The notes under the pieces are model-generated. The model was not told the origin of the DNA. It saw only the letters and a list, made by a program, of their open reading frames with translations, and ran no database searches. From contig JALLAP010000089.1 of assembly GCA_036939355.1 (NCBI GenBank), forward strand, positions 1 through 46,021: a stretch of 46,021 bases of DNA. The letters run 5' to 3'. Below, in pieces: positions 8,570 to 17,173 of the stretch; within the stretch, counting starts at the first letter, position 1; the number at the start of each line of letters is the position of its first letter. Position numbers and translations under genes: made by a program. This DNA is from Thalassiosira profunda. Taxonomy: Eukaryota > Bacillariophyta > Thalassiosirophyceae > Thalassiosirales > Thalassiosiraceae.

Positions 8570-10280
8570 ATGGCCGAACCCTCCTCCTCCTCCGGGCAGC
8601 CCGCCCCGGCGGCGGCGGCCCCGACGGTGCCCCCCCTCTCCCTCTCGACCGTCCGCAGCCGCTACCCGCGCCTCTTTCGCCAATATGCCCTCCTCTCCAA
8701 CCGCGAGACGAGCTTTGCCGACGATTTTGGATCCGATCTCGAGGACCTCCCCGGCTTCGGCCCGCCCCCCATCGACGCCGCCACCGGCCTCGCCCTGACC
8801 ATCAACCACAACAATTTTGCCGAGCCGTTGCACGAAACCAAATGTCCCATGGCCACGGCCTCCGATGGGAACCGCTTCTGCATCTTCCTGTGGAAATGCC
8901 TCTCGGCGACCGAGAGCGGGAGCTGCGGGGGCGACGCGTGCCGACAGTTCGACGTGTTGAACGCCGCGCTCGACGACGTGCTGGAGACGGCGGCGGGAAT
9001 GTCGCGGTTCGAGCATCTGCTGGGATGGACGGCCGCCGCGGCGAACCACGGGCTGAGCATGTTGTTGTACCGCGGATCGCAGGACCGGAACCAGGCGCTG
9101 TTCAAGGCGGCGGGCGACGAGTGGAAGAAGCTGTTCGAGCGGGCGGAGAACGACGCGGCGGGGACGATGGGCGTGAGCAAAGAGCTGTGCGGCTTCGCCG
9201 AGTGGCAGTGCAAGTCCTTCCAGTCTCTCCTAAAACAGGCCAAGGAGGAGTACGGGGAACACGCGAAGTACACGTTCAACTTCAAGAAGCAGAAGCGGGC
9301 GGCGAAGGGACCCGCGCCGGCGTCGGCGGTGGCCGCCTCGGCGGCCGCCACGGCCGCGGCGTCGACCAACCTGAAGGAGAATGCGGTGCCGGACGCAAAC
9401 GCGGAGGACGACGACGAGCTGAAGCCGTGGGAGATGGAGGGATGGGTGCCGACGATCAAAAGCAGCGGGAAGCAGAAGACGCCCAACATGATCCGGAACG
9501 AATTGCAAAAGTACATCGACCAGTGCAAGGCCGACAAGACGATGACGCAGACGGCCATCATCCAGAAGATGGGCGTGAACAACGTGAGTGTGTTGCACAT
9601 ATCATGTGTCCTAAATGTGTGTTGCAATGAGATCCTCAAACTTACATACTGCAATGTCGCAGAACACTTTCCGGAGGTTCATGGATCCCAAAACGTACAA
9701 GGGCAAGTGGAGCGGGACGCAGAACGGAACGTACTGGGCCGGGGCGAAGCTGCTGGCCGAGGTCAAATACACTGCGGAAAAGGCGAAGAAGAGTGGTGGG
9801 AAGCGCAAGTCCGGAGGGGGAAGCGACGGGGCCGCGGCCAAGAAGGCCAAGACGGGCACCTTCTTGGACAATGCGGCCGGAGGCGCGTCGTCCAAAAAGA
9901 TGTCCAAGGCCGACGCGCTCGCGTTCGTGGCCCGGATCAACGCCGTGGAGGGCGTGCCCGACGCCGTCGTGTTCGACACGTGCCCGCAGGTCGTGGCGAA
10001 GGTCAAAAAGTTCCTCGAACGCGACGGCATGACGAAGGCGGTGCTGCTCCAGGCGCTCGGGAACCTCAACAGCAACTCCCTCAACCGCTTCTTGGCCGGC
10101 AAAAAGCAGGACCAGTGCGGCAACGTGACGTACAAGGCGGGCTACGTCTTCTTCGAGAAGCTGCGGGTTTTGGAGGGACAGAAGAAGAGCGCGGCCCGGA
10201 CGAAGAACGAGCGGGAGCACCCGACGGGATTCTCGCTGACGAAGAGCCGGGGCGGGAAGTGGGTCTTTGGCGGTTGGTAA
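8570..10280 (+). CDS. Protein with two DUF7726-like helical domains (2 exons)
   Basis: Exon 1 is 8570-9583, an intron is 9584-9662 (GTGAGT...GCAG, 79 bp) and exon 2 is 9663-10280, giving 543 residues in a clean phase-0 join. After an Ala/Pro-rich start comes an uncharacterised region (residues about 80-260). Two similar modules follow: NMIRNELQKYIDQCK..MTQTAIIQKMGVNNNTFRRFM across the splice site, and CPQVVAKVKKFLERDGMTKA with LLQALGNLNSNSLNRFLAGK in exon 2. These match the pattern of DUF7726 (known from fungi and other eukaryotes), a short helix-turn-helix-like domain. A Lys-rich linker between them looks like a nuclear localisation signal. A DNA-binding or chromatin role is possible but unproven. 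Start is the ATG at 8570; its 3' end is 71 bp from copy C, tail-to-tail. Confidence 0.75.
9584..9662 (+). other. Spliceosomal intron of the DUF7726-like gene
   Basis: GTGAGT donor and CGCAG acceptor, 79 bp. The unspliced frame runs on into an unrelated peptide, while splicing joins MGVNN to NTFRRFM and completes the first helical domain. Confidence 0.85.
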
Positions 10281-10351
10281 AGCCACGACTGTGAGAGGGC
10301 GGTGGTCTTCATTGTGCGTCGAGAGTGATACGAGTGCACAGAAATGTTTAG

Positions 10352-11427
10352 TTATTCCCATTTGATACAAAACTGCTTGTGCCCCCCTGCCACTGCCTTC
10401 CAGTGCTGCACCTGGCAATCTTTGCTGCAATACCACGCTGCGCGGCACCTCGAGCATCGCAGGAATGCTTTCTCGGGAGGTGCTTTCTTGTCGCACAAAA
10501 AGCACATGCTGCTTGCCCCCTCCTCCACGATGGGCAGGTTTTCAGTGGCAATTCCTTCACCAGCCTCAGCTGCACGTCGAATCCAATGCATTGCCTTCGT
10601 AAAATCTGGATTTCCCCTGGGCGAGGGCTGTGCTTGTTCTGGATCTGGTTGGTACAGAACACGTCCCAAAAGGCCCATTGACATTGCATGGCCTCTCTCT
10701 GCGGCTGGTGTCAATGCACGGATTGCCTCTTCGGACAATTTTTGGGCACCGTAGTCGCCGTAGTAATAAGCACATCCCAGATTGTATTGTGCCTCATCGT
10801 AGCCCTTCGCCGCGGAACCATTCATGCATCTCAGGTATTCAACCTCATTGCCCATTTCTTTCGACATAAATGCAAGGCGGTACTCGGCCTTTGCATGACC
10901 CTGCTCCACCGCGGCAAGATACCACCTCTTTGCTTCTGCTATCGATTGTGGCAAACCATCACCCCGTTCGTATCTGTCGCCGAGCCAATATTGACAATGA
11001 GGGTCTCCCTTGTTCGCGCCAAGCTTCAATATTTCCATGCCCCTTCGCACATTTCTCTCCACCCCTCCTCGCCCGTTCACGAACTTTCGCCCTAAATGGC
11101 AATACATGTGTGTGGCAGCTGGCCCCTCTCAAATTTGTCTTTCATCACCTTCCCTGCTTCATCACCCGTACGATGGGGGGTTCGGCAGAGTGGGCAATGG
11201 CGTTCAAGCTGACTCTCCTGCCTACCAAACGACCCCTCAGCGACTGCCCTGTCAAGGAACTCGTCCTTCCTATTCTTGCAGCCGACGCACATGCACTTTC
11301 CGCAGCAAACAGCCAGCGCCCGACGCTCCGTATCCCAAAAGGGCGGCAGGGGCTCCAAGCAGAGCGGGCACTCCTCTTCCTCCACCACACCGTCGCCTCG
11401 GGCGACGGCCACGTCTGATTCTGACAT
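10352..11427 (-). pseudogene. RING-like/Sel1/MYND copy with one frameshift (copy C)
   Basis: The N-terminal part (MSESDVAVARGDG start at 11425-11427, RING-like CPLCLEPLPPFWD, CCGKCMCVGC, CPLCRTP) runs to about 11100. There RGQLPHTCIAI-stop replaces the family sequence RGQLPLHMYxxLG. The remaining Sel1 repeats and the MYND finger (CFLC, RCSRCRAAWYCSKDCQ, HWK, GHKQFC) continue in another frame from about 11107 to the stop at 10352. Total length (1076 bp) is one base short of a whole number of codons, so a small deletion in the CCACTGCACATG segment explains it. It shares GGTGCACGTGCC (11442-11453) upstream with copies A and E. It is tail-to-tail with the 8570 gene and head-to-head with copy D. 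Confidence 0.85.
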
Positions 11428-11663
11428 GATGCGGCGAGCGCGGTGCACGTGCCTGCTTTTGTTGGGCCACTGCAATACACCAGAGGTGAAAAGCCGCGGT
11501 CAGCAATTACCAAAATCAGCAACCGCGCGTCCTCGCCGACGGCACCAGCGAGCGGCGGGCCGCACAGTGAGAGGCCGGCGCTCGTCCGGGCGCGCCGCGC
11601 TGCTTGCTCTGTGGGGTTTGACCTTTCCACTTTCCACTTTCCACTTTACTCGCTCCTCCTCCC
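11428..11663. promoter_or_regulatory. Part of the divergent C/D intergenic region
   Basis: It holds the upstream element of copy C (GGTGCACGTGCC, 11442-11453), preceded in the sense direction by GCAGTGGCCCAACAAAAGCA, which is also present before copy A. It also holds a GC-rich stretch and a (CTTTCCA)3 tandem at about 11623-11644. No coding signal is seen. Confidence 0.55.
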
Positions 11664-11990
11664 TCGCAGATTAGTGCTAACTAAATACACTAATTAACCA
11701 ATTTGACAACTCAATAGATGTATTTTATGGGTCGTCGTAATTCACCACAGAAGCTCAATCCATCATTTTCGCAGGGCTACCACCGCAACAGTCCTTGCAT
11801 TGCAACAGCTCGGGCTGCCTTCGAGGCGGCAATCTGGAGGCTGGAGGGCAAATCCAAACCAACACACACGCCGAGCATTCTCTGGCAGCCCTGCGCTCAC
11901 TTCTGCTCGCCGTCAATTTGGCTGGCGCGTTCGGTAATTCGGCAGCAGTTGCAAAAGCGGCACGGTGACTGTGAGGTGCACCTCCTCATC
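11664..11990 (+). repeat. Conserved upstream block of copy D (homologous to 5437-5775)
   Basis: It matches the inverted block before copy A over about 320 bp, from AGTGCTAACTAAATACAC to AATTCGGCAGCAGTTGCAAA. It ends with the perfect 12-bp palindrome GAGGTGCACCTC (11973-11984), seven bases before the ATG. The upstream frame is also open here (91 codons), as in copy A, but the encoded peptides are dissimilar outside short blocks. Confidence 0.75.
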
Positions 11991-13046
11991 ATGTCGGAAT
12001 CAGACGCAGCAGTCGACAGGGGCGACACAGTGGAGGACGACTGCCCGCTCTGCCTGGAGTCCCTGCCGCCCTTTTGGGACGTGAAACGTCGATCGGCGAT
12101 GGTGTGTTGTGGGAACGAAATTTGTGTGGATTGCAGTGACAAGAAGTTTGAGTATCTGACCAGGGCCGTCGCCGAAGGAACGTTTGGCAGGCAGGATGAG
12201 CAGCTCGGGAACCATTGTCCATCGTGCCGAACCGAATTGCCCGACGGGGACGAAGGGAAAATTTTACTTGGCAAATTTGATGAGGGTCAGCTGCCGCTAA
12301 AAATGTATGGCATGTTGGGGAAAAAGGTAATTGATGGGCAGGGAGGAGTGGAAATGAACCTGCAAAGGGGCATTGAAATATTGATGCTCGGAGCGGAAAA
12401 GGGAGACCCTGAATGCCAATTTACGATTGGCAAAAAGTATCGAAATGGCGAGGGTTTGCCGAAGTCTCCCAAAGAAGCAAAGAAATGGCTACTGGCGGCA
12501 ACTGAGCAGGGCCACGCAATCGCCGAGCATGATCTTGCAGTAATCATGAGAGACGAGGGGAATGATGCTGAAGCCGTGTGGTATATGAGGGGCTCGGCAG
12601 CAAAAGGGTTCGATGGCGCGTGCTACAACCTGGGTGTGCTTTACTACAATGGAGAAAACGGCCTCCAAAGATCCCCGGAAGAGGCAATTCGCGCGGTGAC
12701 GCCGGCCGCAGAGAGGGGCCACGCGAGATCGATGAGCATGTTGGGATGCATTTTGTGCAGCCCAGACCCGCAACTACCACCGGATAATCCCAATTTCACG
12801 AAAGGAATGCATTGGGTTCGGCAGGCAGCGGCGACCGGAGATCCAGTCGCCATCTCTACCTTGAAAAGACAGGAGGAGGCTTCTAAGCACATTTGCTTCA
12901 GGTGCAACAAGGGAGCGCCGCCAGAGACAACATACCTCCGATGCTCGAGGTGCCGCGCGGCGTGGTATTGCAGCAGGGACTGCCAGAGACGGCACTGGAA
13001 GGCGAAGGAAGGTGGGCATAAGCAGTTTTGCATCAAATGGGAATAG
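11991..13046 (+). CDS. RING-like/Sel1/MYND protein, intact (copy D)
   Basis: The protein has 351 residues. The RING-like module spans about residues 17-85: CPLCLESLPPFWD, VCCGNEICVDC, CPSCRTE. The His ligand of a standard RING is absent (CCGN). Four to five Sel1 repeats follow (about 95-290), recognisable by GDPECQF, EAKKWLLAATEQGHAIAE, GSAAKGFDGACYNLGVLYY and EEAIRAVTPAAERGHARSM. The MYND finger (about 305-350) has the full ligand set CFRC, RCSRC, YC-x3-C, HW-x6-GH-x3-C. Sel1 repeats act as protein scaffolds (for example in Sel1L/Hrd3) and MYND fingers bind proline-rich partners; a ubiquitin-ligase adaptor role is inference. The MSES start is preferred over upstream ATG codons because it is shared by all copies. 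Its stop is 66 bp from the stop of the convergent 13113 gene. Confidence 0.88.
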   Translation: MSESDAAVDRGDTVEDDCPLCLESLPPFWDVKRRSAMVCCGNEICVDCSDKKFEYLTRAVAEGTFGRQDEQLGNHCPSCRTELPDGDEGKILLGKFDEGQLPLKMYGMLGKKVIDGQGGVEMNLQRGIEILMLGAEKGDPECQFTIGKKYRNGEGLPKSPKEAKKWLLAATEQGHAIAEHDLAVIMRDEGNDAEAVWYMRGSAAKGFDGACYNLGVLYYNGENGLQRSPEEAIRAVTPAAERGHARSMSMLGCILCSPDPQLPPDNPNFTKGMHWVRQAAATGDPVAISTLKRQEEASKHICFRCNKGAPPETTYLRCSRCRAAWYCSRDCQRRHWKAKEGGHKQFCIKWE

Positions 13047-13112
13047 TGGAGAGCAAAATGAGAGGAGACTATTGCAGAGCAAAGAAAAGATCAAGATGTA
13101 ATCGCATCAATA

Positions 13113-14114
13113 TCATTTAGTACCTCCATCGGCGAGCAGTATCCAAAAGGGCAACACAGCCCAAGCGACCGCTGAGATTCCCACCGCCACGTTTGGACTC
13201 ACTCCACTCGCGAGGGCCAGCATAAGAGTAGCATGCACAGCAAGATAGTTGCCGAGTGCCCTCCCCAGAAAAGTAGATTGTGTCATTCCTTTGGCAGAAA
13301 CGTCCACCCCAAAGATTTTCTGCGTCATCTTGACCGGATCGACGACCAACGCCATCGCCTTGATCAGGGCCATCGTGGAGAACACCTTGGCCGACACCGC
13401 GGGATTGCCGACGTCCGTCAGCAACGAAAAGGCCGTCCACGACATGACCACGAAATGTACCTTGAGAAAACCAGTCCCCTCGAACTGATAATCTCCTTTT
13501 CCCTTCTGCACTCTCGCCCGCAGGAAGGACCACACTATGAGGAGGATCCGAGGAAGCAGCGCGCATCCCATGGCTTTGCTGAGCGAGAGAGTGCCCCCGC
13601 CGAGGGCGCTCGTCAAAGCCAACTGAATGTGAATGGCGTATCCGACCACAATCGCCCCGATGGACTGTATGAGGGAGGAATCGAACGAGTCCTCCGCCAC
13701 GTCGTCGAGAATGCCCTTCAGCGTGGAATTGGCATACGATACCGGCGCCACGAACGCCGACGCCCCGAGCAGGAGGAGGTAGGCGGTGCACAGCCTCGAC
13801 GCGATCAAGACGGTCTTGGCCGAGGGAACGATGGATTGCAGAAGTGATAAATCAGCGGCACCGCCGCCCCGGAGAAGCGTCAGAGAATGCAGGGGCGACG
13901 CCGGCGTCGAAGAAAATCCATCGGCGCCCAGCAGGCCTGCGCCTGGGGGAGAGGCATCATCATGAGCAAGCGTAAGCGAGTTTGCCGAGCGCTTACGACG
14001 CAGCGCCGATTGAAAAGCCGCGCGAGGAACGCTACGCCGGAAGGGAGGGAGCGCCGCAGCCCCGGCGATGGCTGCAAAGTGGAGCGACAACGATATTAGT
14101 GGCCGAAGCACCAT
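13113..14114 (-). CDS. Multi-pass membrane protein of unknown function, signal peptide
   Basis: This intact 333-residue frame starts with a hydrophobic signal-like segment (LISLSLHFAAIAGAAALPPF). From about residue 95 it has several predicted membrane spans: LIASRLCTAYLLLLGASAFV, SIGAIVVGYAIHIQLALTSA, CALLPRILLIVWSFL, VHFVVMSWTAFSLLTDV, YLAVHATLMLALASGV and VGISAVAWAVLPFWILLA. I do not recognise the family. The N-terminus could be an ER signal or the first half of a plastid-targeting presequence, but the diatom ASAFAP-type motif is not evident. It is divergent from the 14443 gene across a 328-bp promoter region, so the two membrane-protein genes may be co-regulated (inference). Confidence 0.65.
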   Translation of the reverse strand: MVLRPLISLSLHFAAIAGAAALPPFRRSVPRAAFQSALRRKRSANSLTLAHDDASPPGAGLLGADGFSSTPASPLHSLTLLRGGGAADLSLLQSIVPSAKTVLIASRLCTAYLLLLGASAFVAPVSYANSTLKGILDDVAEDSFDSSLIQSIGAIVVGYAIHIQLALTSALGGGTLSLSKAMGCALLPRILLIVWSFLRARVQKGKGDYQFEGTGFLKVHFVVMSWTAFSLLTDVGNPAVSAKVFSTMALIKAMALVVDPVKMTQKIFGVDVSAKGMTQSTFLGRALGNYLAVHATLMLALASGVSPNVAVGISAVAWAVLPFWILLADGGTK

Positions 14115-14442
14115 TGCGTCGAGGCGAGCGGGACGAACCGCCGCTCTGATGTATCAGCGCTAACACAAATCATTTTTTAGTGACGACAAATGTATGAATG
14201 CCAATTACCAAATAGATTAGATTACATGTGTTACTACATGTAATCTCAATTGAAATTTATAAGAAATTTATACATTTATGTATCACTAGCAAACCGCAAA
14301 GAGAGGGAGAAGCAGCAGCCGAGCGAAGAGAGGAAGAGAACCCCTTGCGCGCCTCTCCCAGTTGTTGCCTGAAATCATCACACCACTCGAACTTCGTCGA
14401 CGCGCTGTAGCCGAAACGGTCGACTGCATTGCAACGTAGAAG
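14115..14442. promoter_or_regulatory. Divergent intergenic region with a perfect inverted repeat
   Basis: AT-rich compared with flanking genes. It contains an 11-bp inverted repeat, AGATTACATGT - 6-nt loop - ACATGTAATCT (14219-14246), capable of forming a hairpin. It also has CAGCGCTAAC near 14156, similar to the GCGCTAAC word in the block upstream of copy A. No gene is seen. Confidence 0.5.
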
Positions 14443-15513
14443 ATGGACGACGCAGCAATCGCCGCCCAACTCCGCGCGAGATACCTCGGCAACGAACGCA
14501 AGCGCAAGGCCGAAGTCGTCGCCGTCGGCCTCCTCTGGCTCCTCGGGTGTCCCCTCCTCTGCTTCCTCCCGCAAACCAACTCCGGCACGACGTGGGGCCT
14601 GCCCGACGACATGACGGGCGGACTTCCCACCTACTCCATCTCGGCGAGCATGACGGGCCATTATCCCAAGATTTGGGGGAGTATTTTCGCGACTCTCTTC
14701 GCCGTGCTGGTCGTGCAGCGGACGAGCAATGGGCTGTGTCCGGCGCTGAAGCTGGGATGGCTGCGTCGCTTTTCACCGCTTGTTGCAAATGAATTGCACG
14801 CGAGCGGGCGCAGCAAAGCAGCGGAGTTGGAGTGCAACCCCGCCCGCACCGCTTTGGCCCGCGATTTTTGGACGCGAATAGAACGCATCGAAACCTTCGG
14901 CTACGTCGCCGGCTCGTGCCTCGTGGGCCTCGTCGTCCTGGACTCGAAGCATTTTCCACTGCAGCACGTTTTGCTGGCGCAACTCGCCTTTTTGGCTTTG
15001 TATCGACAAGATTGGTCGGTCGGGACGCTCGGCCGGGATTTTCCCGAGCTGCTTCCGGGGTGGACGTCCGAGCGCGGACGCCGATTCTACTTTTTGGGAT
15101 TGGCGCATTTCGCGGGCATGATGGGATCCATAACTGCGATACAGACGCTCCAGAATGCGGGGCTCTGCGCCGATTTCAGCAAAGCGACCGAGGCGCCGTC
15201 GGAGAGATGGTTTGGCCATCCGAATGCACTGAAGCAAATTCTCTCCTTTGCAATCTGGTACAACGAATACGCCTTCGGCCTGAGCTGCATCTACGTGCAG
15301 CTCCTGGAATGCTACGAAATACAATTGTGGGATTTCGTGGGCGAGGAACAGGCGCCCTATCTGGAAATGCTGCCGCGGTTTTCCCTTGTGGAGGTGCTGG
15401 AGCGGACGGCGGGACGGGATCGTCGAAAGCGAGTGCACGTCGATGATCTTTTGCTGACTTCGGGTGGTCGGGAAGCGGCGGCAACCAACAACCCGGCGAA
15501 GAAGAGAGACTGA
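14443..15513 (+). CDS. Multi-pass membrane protein, possibly Frag1/DRAM/Sfk1-like
   Basis: This intact frame of 356 residues has hydrophobic segments near residues 25-42 (VVAVGLLWLLGCPLLCFLP), 72-90 (IWGSIFATLFAVLVV), 155-190 (VAGSCLVGLVVLDS and LLAQLAFLALY), 215-232 (FYFLGLAHFAGMMGSITAI) and 265-290. The extracytoplasmic loop PTYSISASMTGHYPKIWG after the first span is the type of feature seen in Frag1/DRAM/Sfk1 proteins (PISD-like motif before a second span), but this is only a tentative resemblance. The C-terminus is polar and ends KKRD. Its stop lies only 23 bp from the stop of convergent copy E. The last 27 codons are duplicated in inverted form at 23674-23765. Confidence 0.6.
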   Translation: MDDAAIAAQLRARYLGNERKRKAEVVAVGLLWLLGCPLLCFLPQTNSGTTWGLPDDMTGGLPTYSISASMTGHYPKIWGSIFATLFAVLVVQRTSNGLCPALKLGWLRRFSPLVANELHASGRSKAAELECNPARTALARDFWTRIERIETFGYVAGSCLVGLVVLDSKHFPLQHVLLAQLAFLALYRQDWSVGTLGRDFPELLPGWTSERGRRFYFLGLAHFAGMMGSITAIQTLQNAGLCADFSKATEAPSERWFGHPNALKQILSFAIWYNEYAFGLSCIYVQLLECYEIQLWDFVGEEQAPYLEMLPRFSLVEVLERTAGRDRRKRVHVDDLLLTSGGREAAATNNPAKKRD

Positions 15514-15536
15514 ACGCATTCGATTGTCAACACTCT

Positions 15537-16862
15537 TTAGTCATCTCTGTTTATGGGTTGCACAATAATTTCTTCCACATCTTTCCATTTGATGCAATAC
15601 TGTCTGTGCCCATCCCCCTCCGCTGTTTTCCAATGCCGTATTGCGCAGACCTTGCTGCAGTACCATGCCGCGCGGCACCTCAGGCATCGAATATGTGGCT
15701 TCTCCGGTGGCGCCTCCTCGTTGCATCTGAAGCAGTTCTTGCTGGCAATCTGCTCAATTTTTCTCACGTTCGATATGGAATGTTGATCTCCTTTCTCGGC
15801 GGCTCGTAGAGTCCAATGCACTCCCTTCGTGAAATTGGGGTTCTTCGCAGGCGAGAGCGGTGGTAGCTGTGGATCTGGTTGACACATCACAAGTCCCAAA
15901 AAGCCCATCGATCTTGCATGGCCTCTCTCTGCAGCTGGCGTCAACACTCTGATCGCCTCTTCTGATGATTGTTGAAGATCATGGTCGCCACGGTAATAAT
16001 GTGCACCCAGGTTGTAGCGTGCATCATCGTAGCCTTTCGATGCAGAGCCCCTCATACAACGCACGTATTCAGCATCATTACCCTCTTCTCTGAATAGAAA
16101 TGCAAGCCTGAACTCGGCTGTCGCATGACCCTGTTCAGCCGCGGCCGTGAACCACCGCTTTGCGTCGTCTGAAGATTCTGTTAGGCCGTTTTCGCCGTTG
16201 TAATAGTGCAGGCCAAAGTTGTAGCATGCATCATCGTAGCCTTTCAACGCTGAGCTCCTCAGATATCGCAGGTACTCTGCATCATTCCCATCGTCTCTTG
16301 ACATCAGTGCAAGGCAGAATTCGGCAACGGCGTGGCCCTGTTTCATGGCGGCAAGATACCACCGCTTCGCTTCTGCGGTCGATTCGGGAAAACCACCCGT
16401 TCCCTCTCGATATCTGTTGCCAATCAAATAATGGCATTCGGGGTCTCCCCTATCGGCGCCCAACTTCAATATTTCCATGCCCCTATCCACGTTTCTCTCC
16501 ACTCCTCCTGTCCCATCAACGAATCTTTTCCCTAACTTCCAGTACATCTTCAGTGGCAGCTGGCCCTTCTCAAATTTATCTTTCATGACCCTTCCATCAT
16601 TATCACCCCCAGGATTTCGGGCTCGGCAGTGTGGACAAGTTCTGCAGAGCTGCGCTTCCTCCCTGCCAAATGTTCCGTCGACACATGCCCTGCGCAAAAC
16701 GGCGACCCGCTTATCACTGCAGTCGCCACATATAGCTCCGCCACAGCAAATCAGCAATGCCTGATTCTTCGTATCCCAAAAGGGCGGGAGGGGCTGCAGG
16801 CAGAGCGGACAGTCGTCCTCCGCGCCGTCGCCTCTGTCGACGGCCGCTCCTGATTCTGACAT
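15537..16862 (-). CDS. RING-like/Sel1/MYND protein with extra Sel1 repeats (copy E)
   Basis: The protein has 441 residues, about 90 longer than its relatives. Start is the MSESG ATG at 16860-16862. The RING-like part is CPLCLQPLPPFWD, ICCGGAICGDC, CPHCRAR. The Sel1 array carries an internal duplication with a 207-bp (69-residue) period: SSALKGYDDACYNFGLHYYN and SASKGYDDARYNLGAHYYRG are the paired segments (near 16240 and 16030). The MYND finger is diverged (CLRCRAAWYCSKVCAIRHWK; the usual SKDCQ is SKVCA) but keeps its Cys/His ligands. The protein continues past the usual KWE/KWK end for 14 more residues (ending INRDD), probably after stop-codon loss. It is tail-to-tail with the 14443 gene (23 bp) and head-to-head with the 17174 gene. 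Confidence 0.85.
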   Translation of the reverse strand: MSESGAAVDRGDGAEDDCPLCLQPLPPFWDTKNQALLICCGGAICGDCSDKRVAVLRRACVDGTFGREEAQLCRTCPHCRARNPGGDNDGRVMKDKFEKGQLPLKMYWKLGKRFVDGTGGVERNVDRGMEILKLGADRGDPECHYLIGNRYREGTGGFPESTAEAKRWYLAAMKQGHAVAEFCLALMSRDDGNDAEYLRYLRSSALKGYDDACYNFGLHYYNGENGLTESSDDAKRWFTAAAEQGHATAEFRLAFLFREEGNDAEYVRCMRGSASKGYDDARYNLGAHYYRGDHDLQQSSEEAIRVLTPAAERGHARSMGFLGLVMCQPDPQLPPLSPAKNPNFTKGVHWTLRAAEKGDQHSISNVRKIEQIASKNCFRCNEEAPPEKPHIRCLRCRAAWYCSKVCAIRHWKTAEGDGHRQYCIKWKDVEEIIVQPINRDD

Positions 16863-17040
16863 GATGTGACGTGAGGTGCACCTCACGGTGCACGTGCTAC
16901 TTTTGCTGCCACCAAAATGACCGGCGAGCAATGCAGCGCGGAGGACGCTCTCCAGAGAGGCGCGAACAACCCTGTGGTTGGTAAGGCGGGCTCGGGCGGC
17001 GGGCGCGGGGCGAGGAGGGCCGGAACAACGACGAGGGCTT
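16863..17040 (-). repeat. Upstream block of copy E (homologous to 23865-24055)
   Basis: Read on the minus strand it aligns with the leader of copy G. Shared segments are CCCGAGCCCGCC, TTGTTCGCGCCTCTCC, CTCCxCGCTG, TTGC(T/C)(C/T)GCCGGT, GTAGCACGTGCACC and GAGGTGCACCTC, ending CACATCATGTCAGAATCAGG. The 17174 gene on the other side uses the same intergenic region, so it is also a divergent promoter. Confidence 0.7.
16870..16898 (-). promoter_or_regulatory. Leader palindrome plus G-box of copy E
   Basis: CGTGAGGTGCACCTCACG (16870-16887) is a perfect 18-bp palindrome. It abuts AGCACGTGCACC (16887-16898), which contains a CACGTG G-box/E-box core of the type bound by bZIP or bHLH factors. The pair lies 8-36 bp upstream of the start codon. 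The same pair precedes copy G. Confidence 0.6.
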
Positions 17041-17173
17041 CAAGTGAGAGGTGAAAGGTGCAAGTGAAAGGTGAAGGTGCGTGAGAGCTGGCGGCTGCCT
17101 GCTCTTTGTGTCGCTCAAAAATTCTGTCCATTTTTCTTCCTTCTTCTCTTCAACTCCAAAATCGAAGGCAACC

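Noticed and set aside
8489..10294. A single 601-residue frame covering the DUF7726-like gene
   Set aside because: After 9583 it reads through the intron and then out of frame into Arg/Gly-rich nonsense; the spliced two-exon model restores the second helical domain.
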